Counted from the stretch's first letter, positions 1 to 10,013 are shown. The stretch is DNA of 64,000 nt from an uncultured Clostridia bacterium (GCA_928721915.1 CAKMVZ010000002.1:62001-126000); one strand, 5' to 3'. Notes: generated by a model from the sequence alone, not told the origin. A program made the numbers and translations.

Positions 1-271
1 TGGTGCAGATGGATATACAATTATTGTAAAAAACAATAATTATGAAATAATTTATGGACATGTTTCTCCAAATTTTATAGTATATAAAAATCAATTAATT
101 AAAGAAAATGAAAAAATTGGAACAGTAGGACCTAAATATATTGATTCGCCAGAAAACACAAAATATTTTGATTCAAATGGAAAAAAGACAAATGGAGCAA
201 CAACTGGTACACATTTACATTTAACAATAAAAATTAACGGAAAAATAGTAAACCCATTAGACTATTTATAA
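1..271 (+). CDS. M23 family metallopeptidase, C-terminal end (partial)
   Basis: Open from base 2 to the TAA at 269-271, with the 5' part outside the window. The 89 visible residues contain YGH and, near the end, GTHLHLTI, the HxH zinc-ligand motif of LytM/M23 peptidases that cut peptidoglycan cross-bridges. The last residues (NPLDYL) are the usual end of this domain. It is one of few plus-strand genes and converges on the minus-strand block through a shared terminator. Confidence 0.85.
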   Translation, partial: GADGYTIIVKNNNYEIIYGHVSPNFIVYKNQLIKENEKIGTVGPKYIDSPENTKYFDSNGKKTNGATTGTHLHLTIKINGKIVNPLDYL

Positions 272-277
272 GCATAA

Positions 278-309
278 AAATAGGCAGAATTTAAAAATTC
301 TACCTATTT
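278..309. terminator. Bidirectional Rho-independent terminator
   Basis: A 15-bp nearly perfect stem (AAATAGG...CCTATTT) with a 2-nt-scale loop and A/T tracts on both sides, placed between the convergent M23 gene and the zinc-ribbon gene. Confidence 0.8.
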
Positions 310-321
310 AAAAAATAATAT

Positions 322-709
322 TTACATATCATCTTCAAATTCTCCCCAATCTAATTCAATTAAATTATTACAATTAGGGCATAAAGTTTCATGATTTGTT
401 TCATCATACTCAACCAAAAAATCAGTTCCGCAGTAAGGACATGTTATATTTTCTGAAATATTAATTTTAGATTCATCTAGCTTAGTATCATTCTCATTTA
501 AGTTAATATCTAAAATATTTTCAATTTCAGTTATTCTTTCTTCAAGATCTTTTACCTTATTGTCATAATCTTCTGAAATCTTTGCCAATTCATCAATATA
601 AGCCATTCCAAGTTCTGCAAATAAAGACTTTGCTAATTCTAAATTATTTTTACCGAACTATACCCGTCTCTAATTTTTTGAGAATTTCATTATACTTTTT
701 ACTAATCAA
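322..709 (-). CDS. Small zinc-ribbon protein next to efp (CD1247-like), with one CGGT site
   Basis: The C-terminal half has paired CPYC...CPNC zinc knuckles, preceded by a charged coiled-coil stretch. A good GGAGG (718-722) sits 8 nt before a TTG at 709. Translation from that TTG runs ISKKYNEILKKLETGIV and then meets an in-frame CGG followed directly by TAA. Reading CGGT (652-655) as Gly continues in frame into the zinc-ribbon part, giving 128 aa. Small zinc-ribbon proteins of this kind (CD1247-like) sit beside efp in other Clostridia (recalled, not searched). Without the quadruplet only a 94-aa fragment from an internal ATG remains. Function unknown. Confidence 0.7.
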
Positions 710-721
710 ATAGAAAACCTC

Positions 722-1288
722 CTAAATTCTTTCCATATATTGACCAGTTCTTGTATCTATTCTAATTTTATCCCCTATTTCTACGAATAATGGTACAGAT
801 ATTTCTAATCCATTTTCTAAAGTTGCTGGTTTACCAGATGTTGTTGTTGTATTTCCACTAAATCCAGGTTCAGTGTATGTTACTTCTAATTCTACAAACA
901 TTGGTGGCTCAACAGCAAATACATTTCCTTTAAAAGAAAGCATTGTAACATTCATATTTTCTTTAATATATTTCAAAGCATCACCAATTTGTTCTTCATT
1001 TAATGGTATTTGGTCATATGTAGAGTTATCCATAAAATAATATAAAGTTCCATCATTATATAAATATTGCATTTCTCTCTTTTCAATTTCTGCACCTTGT
1101 AATTTTTCTGATGGATTAAAAGTTCTTTCTATAACTGCTCCTGTTATAACATTTTTCATTTTTACTCTAACAAAAGCTGCACCTTTTCCAGGTTTAACAT
1201 GTTGAAATTCAACTACTCTAAAAACATTTCCATCTAATTCAAATGTTGTTCCATTTCTTAAATCTCCAGCCATATATACATCTGCCAT
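722..1288 (-). CDS. efp: Elongation factor P
   Basis: The 188-aa protein has the full EF-P length. It contains the N-terminal KOW-like domain with the loop PGKG (Lys35 at the tip that contacts the peptidyl-transferase centre) and ends in the usual RTGQYMERI. EF-P relieves ribosome stalling at proline runs. Its stop overlaps the Shine-Dalgarno sequence of the next gene. There is no in-frame CGG. Confidence 0.97.
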   Translation of the reverse strand: MADVYMAGDLRNGTTFELDGNVFRVVEFQHVKPGKGAAFVRVKMKNVITGAVIERTFNPSEKLQGAEIEKREMQYLYNDGTLYYFMDNSTYDQIPLNEEQIGDALKYIKENMNVTMLSFKGNVFAVEPPMFVELEVTYTEPGFSGNTTTTSGKPATLENGLEISVPLFVEIGDKIRIDTRTGQYMERI

Positions 1289-1335
1289 AATTATTTTACC
1301 TCTTTTCCTATTTTTTTATACTACGCTTTAATATA

Positions 1336-2407
1336 TTAACATATTTTTTTCACAAAATCAAGCATTGTCCCTGATTTTGTAAGAGAATTAGAATTTGTTT
1401 TATTAATCAAAACAGTATCTTCTATTCTAATTCCAAATCTTCCGTGGAAAATATACTCCAGGTTCAACAGTTATAAGCATATTCTTTTTTAATTTTGTAT
1501 CACGATTAGAACTTAATATTGGTTCTTCATGAATATCTAATCCTAAACTATGCCCAAAAGAATGTAATATGTCATATTTTTCATCTTTATAATCCTTTTC
1601 ACATTCTTTTAGAATATTCTTAATATCAGCTTCTTCTGATAATTTGGATAAAATTTTTCTAAACTCTTTTAAAACAAACTCATACACTTTAATCATTTCT
1701 GATGTAGGATTTCCTATAAATAAAACTCTCGAAAAATCTGAACAATATCCATTTACTTTACATCCAAAATCAAATTGTATTATATCCTGATTTTCAATTT
1801 TTCTATCTGTTGGTATTGCATGAGGAAGAGAAGAATTTTTACCAGAAGCCACAATTGTATCAAAAGCTAATCCTTCTGCACCATGAGTTTTCATATATTT
1901 TTCAATTTCAAAAGCAATTTCTATTTCTGTCATTCCAGGCTTTATAAAATCTTTTATATAATCAAAACAATTATCTGTAATTAAGCAAGCTTTTTTTATA
2001 TTATCAATTTCATCTTCATCTTTTACCATTCTATGTAATTCAATTAATTTATCTGTTTCAACTAGATTTACTCTATATGTTTGAAGTAAAAATTTATATT
2101 GTTCATATGTCACATAAGACTCTTCAAATCCAACACCTTCAGAACATTCAAAAATATTTTCAAAATCTACTCTATTTAAATTTCTAATATCATATGTTGT
2201 TATTTCTTGGTCAATAGTAAGTGAAGAATTAACAGATTCAATATATCTTGAATCTGTTATGAAAATATTATCTTTTGGCGTTATTAAAAAAGTTCCTTCT
2301 GCTACCAAGCCTGTTAAATATCTTATACTTTTAGGATTCGAAATAATCATACCTTGTAAGTTTTGTGCTTTAATTTGATTTCTTAATGCTTGTATTTTTG
2401 AATTCAT
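1336..2407 (-). CDS. pepP: M24 aminopeptidase P-type (Xaa-Pro) peptidase, one CGGA site
   Basis: A 356-aa M24 peptidase with a creatinase-like N-terminal domain. Metal-ligand motifs are visible in FDFGCKVNGYCSDFSRV, HSFGHSLGLDIHEEP and ITVEPGVYFP. Read in triplets it stops just after VYFP (CCA CGG AAG ATT TGG AAT TAG). Read as CCA CGGA AGA TTT GGA ATT (site 1441-1444) it gives VYFPGRFGIRIED, the family's conserved end, and continues 32 more residues to a TAA at 1336. It sits upstream of efp, the usual Bacillota arrangement. Confidence 0.93.
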
Positions 2408-2434
2408 TTTTTTACCTTTCTTATATTATATTTA

Positions 2435-3205
2435 TTAATATCCTAATAATTTATCACTAATCATTTTACAAAAACCAATAAAATATCTAAAAACTACTCC
2501 ATCTCCCATAAAAATCAGAAAAAATGTGGCTAAAACTAAAAATGGACCAAATGGAACATATTCGTCTTTATTTTTCCTAACTAATCTAGTAAGTAAAACT
2601 ACTATTGAAATTACTGCTGCAATAAAAAAGGCTAACAAAGAGATTTCTGCAATTGAGCTCATTCCAAAATATAATCCTACTGCTCCCATAAATTTTACAT
2701 CTCCAAGCCCCATTGCTTCTTTTCCTGCAATTAGGCCACCTAAAAGTGTTATAATAATAAATATTCCTCCACCTGTAACTAAACCTAAAAGCATATCTTT
2801 TGCAACACTTATATTATTTATTCCATAAACAAAAGTAAATAAAAGACCAATCTCAAAAATAGTCATATTTAATCTATTGGGAATTATTCTATATTTTAAA
2901 TCAATTAAAAAGCTACTTACTAACATTGGAGTTAGAACTAAAAATTTTATTAAATCTAAGTTTTTATAAAAAGTGTCTTTTATTCCAAACTTATATAATA
3001 AAGCTACATAAATAGCAGCTATTATAAACATTGTTAAATATTGCTTTTCATAAGTTTCTTTTCTATGTTTTAAAAAATTTCTTATATTAACATTTTCATT
3101 TTCTTGAACATAAGCTATATTTGCCCAGGCTGTAAATTTACCAACAACTAAACCAATTAATCCTATAATTAAATAATAAATTATTGATACATTATTAAAA
3201 TACAT
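2435..3205 (-). CDS. Type IV prepilin peptidase (A24 aspartic protease)
   Basis: 256 aa, multi-pass membrane protein. Both catalytic Asp motifs are present: the Asp in SSFLIDLKYRIIPN and GLGDVKFMG. The closing motif VPFGPFLV is typical of the family. The N-terminal region lacks the four-cysteine methylase segment. It cleaves after Gly in leader peptides of type IV pilin-like proteins, so the two pilin-like proteins in this window (42078-44247, 60384-62279) are plausible substrates. No in-frame CGG. Confidence 0.88.
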   Translation of the reverse strand: MYFNNVSIIYYLIIGLIGLVVGKFTAWANIAYVQENENVNIRNFLKHRKETYEKQYLTMFIIAAIYVALLYKFGIKDTFYKNLDLIKFLVLTPMLVSSFLIDLKYRIIPNRLNMTIFEIGLLFTFVYGINNISVAKDMLLGLVTGGGIFIIITLLGGLIAGKEAMGLGDVKFMGAVGLYFGMSSIAEISLLAFFIAAVISIVVLLTRLVRKNKDEYVPFGPFLVLATFFLIFMGDGVVFRYFIGFCKMISDKLLGY

Positions 3206-3241
3206 CTTTTTCTCCTTCGTTTATTTACGCTTAGCAATTTT

Positions 3242-3738
3242 TTAAGTATTCTTCTTCAAATATTTTTTCAAAATTAAATTTTCAATAGGTCTTTTCCAAA
3301 AAGTATACCAAAATTCTTTAGGATTTACTGGTTCAACCAAAATTGAAAACATATTACATCTATTTGCTCCAATAATGTCTGTAAAAATTTGATCACCTAT
3401 TACTGCAATATTTTCATTATTTAAACCTAATTTTTCTCTAGCTTTTTTAAATCCACTTTTAAGAGGTTTTTTACCAAAACTTATATATTCTATTCCAAGT
3501 GTATCTGCAACTTTTTTTACTTTTTCTTTTTTATTTGAATTAGATAATATAATACTTTTAATTCCTGACGAATTTATTTTTTCATGCCATTCTTTAGCTC
3601 CGTCCGAAGCATATTTTTTTCCATATCTATTAAAGTATTATCAACATCTAAAATTAATCCTTTTATATTATGTTCTTTTAAAAATTCTAAAGAAATTTCT
3701 GTGACATTTTTACAATAATAATTTGGATATAATCTCAT
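3242..3738 (-). CDS. yqeG: YqeG family HAD IIIA-type phosphatase, two tandem CGGA sites
   Basis: Starts at ATG 3738 (MRLYPNYYCKNVTEISLEF). HAD motif I is LILDVDNTL, motif II is IILSNSNK and motif III is GDQIFTDIIGANR. The frame breaks between DMEKNML and AKEWHEKINSSG. The eight bases there are CGGACGGA (3599-3606), which as two quadruplets give Gly-Gly and restore one 164-aa protein. In triplets there is no long open frame here, so ordinary gene calling would miss the gene. Predicted soluble phosphatase of unknown substrate. Confidence 0.85.
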
Positions 3739-3834
3739 GCTTTTTAAGCTCCCATAAACTTTACTTCAATTTTTAATTTACTTTAATATCTTATCAATTA
3801 CATATATTTTTGTCAAGCATGAAAAACCTTATTT

Positions 3835-4504
3835 TTATTTACAAAATATATGATTTCCTATTGTTAAAACTTGAGGTCTACTCCATATCCAACTTGATGT
3901 TGCAGTTTTAGGATTAAAATAATAAATACAACCAGAAGTTGGATCCCATCCATTTAGTGCATCTTGAGCAGCTTTTTTTGCTGTTGCATCAGCAGATAAA
4001 TTTATTTGACCATCTGCAACAACATCAAAAGCTCCAGATTGATAAATTACCCCTGAAATTGTATTCGGAAAAGAAGATGATGCAACTCTATTTAAAACAA
4101 CTGCAGCCACTGCAACTTGTCCCTTATATGGCTCACCTCTTGCCTCTGCATAAACTAATCTACTCAATAGATCAACATTACTTGAATTGCTAGAAGATGT
4201 AGAACTACTATTTTGACTAGAATTAATTCCTAATGCTGCTAAAGTTTTTTCTCCAACAATTCCATCAACTTGTAAATTATTTACTCTTTGAAAGTCTTTT
4301 ACAGCTTGTAATGTTTTAGAGCCAAAAATCCCATCAACATCTCCATCATAATAACCCCATCTTTTTAATTTTTCTTGAATTTGTCTTACCTCGCTTCCGA
4401 GTTGAGCCATATTTTGAAAGTCCATAAACAGAATTTATTAATAAAAATATTAAAGATAAAATCACTATACTTACTATTAAAATAACAAAATATCTTTTTT
4501 TCAA
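3835..4504 (-). CDS. Spore cortex/cell-wall hydrolase, SleB type with PG-binding domain, one CGGA site
   Basis: 222 aa from a TTG at 4504 (GGAGAG upstream). It has an N-terminal membrane anchor (KKRYFVILIVSIVILSLIF), a peptidoglycan-binding domain (EVRQIQEKLKRWGYYDGDVDG), a Ser/Asn linker, and a hydrolase_2 domain starting LLSRLVYAEARGEPYKGQVA. The signal segment and the PG-binding domain lie in different triplet frames. ACT CGGA AGC GAG (4396-4399) read as Thr-Gly-Ser-Glu joins them. In sporulators this family degrades cortex during germination. Confidence 0.88.
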
Positions 4505-4712
4505 AATCTTAATCTCTCCTTTTTTAATTATTCTAAAACTTAGAATATCCAACTTTTATGTAAATATTCTAAAAATATTTTTAAATGTTACAAATTTGTA
4601 ACTTTGTAATACAAAAAACATATTTTTTTGACATTTTTTATTCATTTAGTATTGAAAAAAATATATTTTATTATTATAATTATCCCATAAGATTGAAAGG
4701 ATTTTGAAAGTT

Positions 4713-5726
4713 ATGGAATTTACTAATGAAATATTTTTTAATAAGAAATTAATTCAAAATGAAACTGTTTTAATCACTTATTCTGGTAAACTTTACAAAG
4801 AATATTCAGCTGAAATAAGTATAGTTTTTGGATTTGGTGAAAATTGGGACTATACTCAAGAAGTAAAAATGCAAGAAAAAGAAAATGGTTTTGAAGCTGC
4901 AATTACTTTAAAAAATTATGATACTTTCAATTTTTGTTTTAAAAATAATTATAATATATGGGATAATAATTCAGGATTTAATTATATCGCAAAAATAGAA
5001 CCAGCAAAAGATGAAATAAATGAGAACCAAGCTACTTTTGAAAGTCAATCAGAAAAAAGTGAAGAAACTAAAGAAGAATTTTTAAATGATGCTCAAGTAA
5101 TTACAGAAGAGCAAAAACAAGCCGCTATTGAAGAAGCTTTTAACAACTTACTAAATTCAATAATGGACTTTAAAGAAGAAGATATTAACAAAAATGTAAA
5201 TCTAGAAAATGGATTTGGACTTCAATCTGTTGATGAAATAAAAGAAACAGATTTTACAAGTTGCGATGATATTTTTAATGAATTATTTAATGATTTAGCA
5301 AGCTCAGAATCTTCTGAAAAAACTAATATTCAAAATATTGAAAAAGAAGAAAATGTACAAGAAAATTCTGACTCACAACTTGAAGAATTATTAAATAATT
5401 ACAATGAAAAACAAGAACAAAAAAATAAAATTATAACTTCTAAAGAATTAGATGAACTAATGGATAATATCTTAAATTCAATTATTGAAGAATCTCAAAG
5501 TGAGCAAGAAAATATTAACCAATCAGAAATTAATCAAGAAACAAAAGACAATAATTTTGAAATTTCTGGACTTCCAGCAAAAAAACATTCCTCTTCTGTT
5601 GAAGATTTTATTGACAAATGCATTGATGGAACATATTTCTTCTTTAAAAACATATGGAACAGCTGCAAAAAAGTTGGCGTCCTAATTAAAACAAAAACAC
5701 ATGAACTTTTAGGAGAAGATAAATAA
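4713..5726 (+). CDS. Protein with N-terminal starch/glycogen-binding-like CBM domain and acidic middle
   Basis: 337 aa from ATG 4713 (AAAGGA at 4696-4701; a TTG at 4704 is possible but too close). Residues 1-100 look like a CBM25/26/53-type beta-sandwich (ETVLITYSGKLYKEYSAEI, FGFGENWDYTQEVKM). The middle is very acidic and Glu/Asn-rich; the C-terminal 40 residues are basic and aromatic. No catalytic domain is visible. It could tether something to storage polysaccharide. No in-frame CGG. Confidence 0.6.
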   Translation: MEFTNEIFFNKKLIQNETVLITYSGKLYKEYSAEISIVFGFGENWDYTQEVKMQEKENGFEAAITLKNYDTFNFCFKNNYNIWDNNSGFNYIAKIEPAKDEINENQATFESQSEKSEETKEEFLNDAQVITEEQKQAAIEEAFNNLLNSIMDFKEEDINKNVNLENGFGLQSVDEIKETDFTSCDDIFNELFNDLASSESSEKTNIQNIEKEENVQENSDSQLEELLNNYNEKQEQKNKIITSKELDELMDNILNSIIEESQSEQENINQSEINQETKDNNFEISGLPAKKHSSSVEDFIDKCIDGTYFFFKNIWNSCKKVGVLIKTKTHELLGEDK

Positions 5727-5737
5727 ATACTAAAAAA

Positions 5738-5764
5738 ATCTTAGCAATTCTTTATTGCTAAGAT
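5738..5764 (+). terminator. Rho-independent terminator
   Basis: Stem ATCTTAGCAA/TTGCTAAGAT with a 7-nt loop followed by TTTTTT, just after the CBM protein gene; it can also serve the convergent fhs. Confidence 0.85.
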
Positions 5765-5819
5765 TTTTTATTTCAAAACAAAATTCTTATAATATTCTTT
5801 ATAAAAATAAATTTAAATT

Positions 5820-7484
5820 TTAAAAAATTCCTTCAATAATTCCATTATTATCTATATTTATTTTTTCTGCTGCTGGGATTTTTGGTAAGCCTGGCATTGT
5901 CATTATTTTTCCAGCAATTGCAACTATAAACTCTGCTCCATTTTTTAAAATTATTTCTTTAATATGTATATCATAATCATCATCACAAAGTAAATTTTTT
6001 GGATCGTCTGAAAATGAATATTGTGTTTTAGCTATACAAATAGGAAAATTTTTATCTAATTTTAATTTTTCTATTTCTTTTATTTGATTTTCTGCTTCTT
6101 CAGAATATGTAACTCCTTTTGCTCCATAAACTTTTATAGCAATATTTTTTATTTTTTCTTTTATATTATCTTTTAAATCATACATAAATTTTAAATCTTT
6201 TTTTATTTCACATAAAGCAGTTATTTTATTTGCTAAATCAATTGCACCTTCTCCACCTTTTGCCCAAACTTCAGTTAAACTTAAATTAACATTTACTTCT
6301 TTTAGCTTTTCTTCTAAAAATTTTATTTCTTCTATATCATCTTCTTTATATCTATTAATTGCAACTATAACATTTTGATTGAATTTATTTTGAAGATTAT
6401 CAACATGTCTTAATAGATTTTCTATACCTATTTCTAAAGCTTTTAAATTTTTCTCTTTTACTTCCTCTTTTTTTACACCACCATGATATTTTAAAGCTTT
6501 TAAAGTTGCAACACAAACAATACAATCTGGCTTTAAATTTGCTTTTCTACATTTTATATCTAAAAATTTCTCTGCTCCTAAATCTGCTCCAAATCCAGCT
6601 TCTGTAATAACATAATTTCCTAATTTTAAAGCTAATTTTGTTGCTCTTATGCTATTACAACCATGAGCAATATTAGCAAATGGTCCACCATGAATAATTG
6701 CAGGTGTTCCTTCAAGGGTTTGAACTAAATTTGGATTTATAGCATCTTTTAATAAAACAGTCATTGCTCCTTCTGCTTTTAAATCTCTTGCAAAAACTGG
6801 TTTTTCTTCTTCATCATATCCAATAATAATATTTCCAAGACGTCTTTTTAAATCATTCAAATCTTCAGACAAACATAAAATTGCCATTACCTCTGAGGCA
6901 ACTGTTATGTCAAAGCCATCCATTCTTGGCGTCATATTTTTTTCATTTGATAAACCAATTTGAACTTTTCTTAAAGCCCTGTCATTTAAATCTAAACATC
7001 TTTTCCACGTAACTTTCTTTATTTTAAGCTCATTTCCAGAAAAAATATGATTATCTATCATAGCTGACAATAAATTGTTTGCAGCTGTAATTGCATGTAT
7101 ATCACCTGTAAAATGTAAATTAATATCTTCCATAGGAGCTACTTGAGCATATCCACCTCCTGTAGCTCCACCTTTAATTCCAAAAACAGGTCCTAAAGAA
7201 GGTTCTCTTAACGCTAAAACTGCATTTTTATTTATTCTATTTAAACCATCTGCTAAGCCAATTGCAACTGTTGTTTTTCCTTCTCCTAGAGGTGTAGGAT
7301 TTATTGCTGTTACTAAAACTAATTTTCCATCATTTTTATTTTTTAATTTTTCAAAAACTTCTGATGAAATTTTTGCTTTGTATTTACCATACAATTCTAA
7401 ATCTTCTTCATCAATATTTATTTTTTTAGCTATTTCTGATATTTTTTTTAATCTTGTATTTCTTGCAATTTCAATATCTTCCAT
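5820..7484 (-). CDS. fhs: Formate-tetrahydrofolate ligase
   Basis: 554 aa from ATG 7484, preceded by GGAGGGGG. The ATP-binding motif PTPLGEGKTTVAIGL is present and the length is typical. It makes 10-formyl-THF from formate, THF and ATP for purine synthesis, fMet-tRNA (see fmt) or acetogenic C1 flow. In-frame upstream codons extend the frame but the strong ribosome site fixes this start. No in-frame CGG despite many glycines. Confidence 0.97.
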   Translation of the reverse strand: MEDIEIARNTRLKKISEIAKKINIDEEDLELYGKYKAKISSEVFEKLKNKNDGKLVLVTAINPTPLGEGKTTVAIGLADGLNRINKNAVLALREPSLGPVFGIKGGATGGGYAQVAPMEDINLHFTGDIHAITAANNLLSAMIDNHIFSGNELKIKKVTWKRCLDLNDRALRKVQIGLSNEKNMTPRMDGFDITVASEVMAILCLSEDLNDLKRRLGNIIIGYDEEEKPVFARDLKAEGAMTVLLKDAINPNLVQTLEGTPAIIHGGPFANIAHGCNSIRATKLALKLGNYVITEAGFGADLGAEKFLDIKCRKANLKPDCIVCVATLKALKYHGGVKKEEVKEKNLKALEIGIENLLRHVDNLQNKFNQNVIVAINRYKEDDIEEIKFLEEKLKEVNVNLSLTEVWAKGGEGAIDLANKITALCEIKKDLKFMYDLKDNIKEKIKNIAIKVYGAKGVTYSEEAENQIKEIEKLKLDKNFPICIAKTQYSFSDDPKNLLCDDDYDIHIKEIILKNGAEFIVAIAGKIMTMPGLPKIPAAEKINIDNNGIIEGIF

Positions 7485-7506
7485 AAATCCCCCTCCTTTT
7501 TTATCT

Positions 7507-7737
7507 TTATCCTTCTTCTGGAACAAAATTTTCTTCTTCTAAATTATCTGTATCTAATAAAATTGTTATTCTTTTTTCAGCATTTTCAAGTTTAGAATTA
7601 CACTCTTTAGAAATTTTCATTCCCTGTTCAAAAAGTTCAACTGATTCATCTAAACTTAAGCTTTCTTTTTCTAATTTATTAGTAATATCCTCTAATTTTT
7701 TCATTAAATCTTCAAAGTTTAATTCTTTTTCACTCAT
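7507..7737 (-). CDS. xseB: Exodeoxyribonuclease VII small subunit
   Basis: 76 aa, with the family signature NFEDLMKKLEDITNKLEKES and SLDESVELFEQGMKISKECN. It is the partner of XseA, encoded 400 bp upstream in the same transcript, in the ssDNA-degrading exonuclease VII. Confidence 0.95.
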   Translation of the reverse strand: MSEKELNFEDLMKKLEDITNKLEKESLSLDESVELFEQGMKISKECNSKLENAEKRITILLDTDNLEEENFVPEEG

Positions 7738-7768
7738 AATTTTACCTCAACTTTTATTTAATAATTAT

Positions 7769-8104
7769 CTATTCTAAGCTATTTCCTATTCTATTGCTTA
7801 AATTTTCATTTGATATGTTATTTTCAATCTCATTGCTACTTTCATTTTCAATCGAATTTTCAGAGTGTATAATATTTTCATCCTCTGAAGTATCTACTGG
7901 CACTGTATATGTTACATCATTTTCTATTAAATTTTCACTCGAATTTATTTCGTCATTAATTTCATCTATTGAATTGACATTATTATTATATTGGCTTTTT
8001 AAAGAGCCTTCTACTTTCCTTCCTAAATTTCCTAACATGTAAAATGTTCCGCCAATTATTACTACACACGCTATTGGAAAACCATATCTTATAACTTTTT
8101 TCAT
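7769..8104 (-). CDS. Hypothetical single-pass membrane protein between xseA and xseB
   Basis: 111 aa: an N-terminal hydrophobic helix (about residues 7-27, FPIACVVIIGGTFYMLGNLG) followed by an Asn/Glu/Ser-rich low-complexity tail predicted to be outside. No recognised domain. Its position within the exo VII operon may only reflect co-transcription. Confidence 0.65.
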   Translation of the reverse strand: MKKVIRYGFPIACVVIIGGTFYMLGNLGRKVEGSLKSQYNNNVNSIDEINDEINSSENLIENDVTYTVPVDTSEDENIIHSENSIENESSNEIENNISNENLSNRIGNSLE

Positions 8105-8132
8105 ATATTACTCCTTCTTTAGTTTAGAATTT

Positions 8133-9328
8133 TTATTTAACAATTGCTTCTACTGCTCCATCTGAAAATCTAATTTTTAATCCATCTCCAGATTTTACTT
8201 CTTTATATGATTTAATAATTTTATTAGTTTTAGCCAAAGTTGTTAAACTGTATCCTCTACTTAATGTCTTTAATGGACTTAGTGCATCAAGCTTAGAAAT
8301 TTCTTTTTCAAAATTTAATCTACAATCTTTTAATTTTTTGACCATAATATTTTCTAGTGATTTTATATATTTATCTAGAATCAAATAATTTTCATTTACT
8401 TTTTGAAGTGGGTCTTTATATACTTTAGAATTCATACATTTTTCATATCTTAATCTCATAGTTTCCGTTTTTCTTTTTAAAGACATTTTTAATCTTTTTT
8501 CATATAAATTCAGTGTATATTTTAAATCCGCAATATCAGTTACTGCAAGTTCTGCAGCTGCTGATGGAGTTGGTGCTCTTAAATCTGCTACAAAATCTGC
8601 TATCGTAAAATCAGTTTCATGACCAACTGCTGAAATTATTGGAATTTCAGAATCATAAATTGCTCTTGCAACTATTTCTTCATTAAATGGCCATAAATCT
8701 TCCAAAGAACCTCCGCCCTCTAGCTAAAATAATAATATCAGCTAATTTTTTATTATTCATTATTTTAATAGCTTCAGCTATTTTTTTCCCTGCTCCTTCA
8801 CCTTGAACTGGAACTGGCAAAAGTCTTATATATACATTTGGATTCCTTCTTGTAGAAACATTAATAATATCTCTTATAACTGCTCCTGTATTTGAAGTTA
8901 AAACTCCAATTATTTTTGGCATAAATGGAATTTTCTTTTTATGTAATTCATCAAATAAACCTTCTTTTTCAAGCTTATTTTTTAACTCTTCATAAGCTAA
9001 ATATAAATTACCAATACCATCTTCTTGCATTGACTTACAATAAATTTGATATACTCCATCTCTTTCAAAAACAGATACAGCTCCAAACACGTTAACTTTC
9101 ATTCCATCTTTAGGTTCAAACTTCATTTTTTCAGCATAAGTTTTAAACATAACACACTTTATTAAAGAATTTTCATCTTTTAAAGTAAAATATAAATGTC
9201 CTGTATAGTGATGTTTATAATTTGATATTTCACCTTTAACTAGGACATTATTTAAAAACTCGTCACCGAGCAATTTTTTCTTTTACATATTTATTTAAAG
9301 TTGTAACTGTTATTGGTTCAATTTTCAT
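8133..9328 (-). CDS. xseA: Exodeoxyribonuclease VII large subunit, two CGGN sites
   Basis: 397 aa from ATG 9328 (MKIEPITVTTLNKYVKEKI), with OB-fold, catalytic and coiled-coil regions. The first shift, GCT CGGT GAC GAG (9265-9268), restores KIAGDEFLNNVLVKGEISN. In triplets it hits TGA at once. The second, AGA GGG CGGA GGT TCT (8712-8715), restores ILARGGGSLEDLWPFNEE, the invariant Gly-rich motif of XseA. Both shifts are needed for a full-length protein, and both give exactly one Gly. Confidence 0.95.
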
Positions 9329-9354
9329 ATCTTACCTCTATTTTTCGTTTTATT

Positions 9355-9765
9355 TTAAGCTAGTCCTTTTTCTTTTACAATACTTGCCAAAATTCCATTT
9401 ATAAAAGTTGATGCTTGATTATCAGAATATTTTTTAGCAAGTTCAATAACTTCATTTATTGCAACTTTATAAGGTAAATCAAGATATAACATTTCAAAAA
9501 TAGCCAATTTAATTAAACTTAAATTTACTTTTGAAATTCTTTCTAAACTCCAATTTTCTTTTAAATTATGTACAATAAGTTCCTCTATTTCTAAATTATG
9601 TTCTTTCAAACCACTATTTATTTTTCTTAAATATTCTATAGCTTCTTGATTTTCAATTTCATTACTTTCTATAAATAAATCAATATCATTTGAATCTACA
9701 TTTTTTTGTATCTCAATTCCATAAATTAATTGAAATGCAAGTTCTCTCATTGCTGATCTTTGCAT
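9355..9765 (-). CDS. nusB: Transcription antitermination factor NusB
   Basis: 136 aa, all-helical, starts MQRSAMRELAFQLIYGIEIQ and contains KVAINEVIELAKKYSDNQASTF near the end, as in NusB. It works with NusE in rRNA antitermination. Lies directly upstream of xseA in the same direction. Confidence 0.93.
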   Translation of the reverse strand: MQRSAMRELAFQLIYGIEIQKNVDSNDIDLFIESNEIENQEAIEYLRKINSGLKEHNLEIEELIVHNLKENWSLERISKVNLSLIKLAIFEMLYLDLPYKVAINEVIELAKKYSDNQASTFINGILASIVKEKGLA

Positions 9766-9774
9766 AAAATCCTC

Positions 9775-9996
9775 CTAAAATCTATCTATAAGCTTTCTTA
9801 AAAAATCTTTTACTTTTTCTTTATTTTTTTGAACATAATTCCCAATCCAAAATCCTGCAATAATTACAGCAACTGCAATTAATAATTTCCACAATCCAGT
9901 ACATGCAATTATTATTGCAATTAAACCACCTATTACCGCTCCTTTATATTTTCTTAAGAAGCCTAAAAAGTCATCAAAATTTTTGTTATTTTCCAT
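9775..9996 (-). CDS. DUF2273 small membrane protein of the Asp23 group
   Basis: 73 aa with two hydrophobic helices (AVIGGLIAIIIACTGLWKLL, IAVAVIIAGFWIGNYV). Typical neighbour of amaP and asp23, encoding part of the envelope-stress membrane module. Confidence 0.85.
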   Translation of the reverse strand: MENNKNFDDFLGFLRKYKGAVIGGLIAIIIACTGLWKLLIAVAVIIAGFWIGNYVQKNKEKVKDFLRKLIDRF

Positions 9997-10013
9997 AATA
10001 AACTACCTCACTT

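Noticed and set aside
2526..2828. Open frames antisense to genes such as the prepilin peptidase, fmt, priA and the pilin-like genes
   Set aside because: They are shadows in AT-rich sequence with no ribosome sites or family features, and lie opposite clearly conserved genes.
9265..9268. Stop-codon readthrough or UGA recoding (CGG TGA in xseA, CGG TAA in others)
   Set aside because: Stops occur directly after only a few sites, and readthrough in the same frame does not give the conserved sequence.
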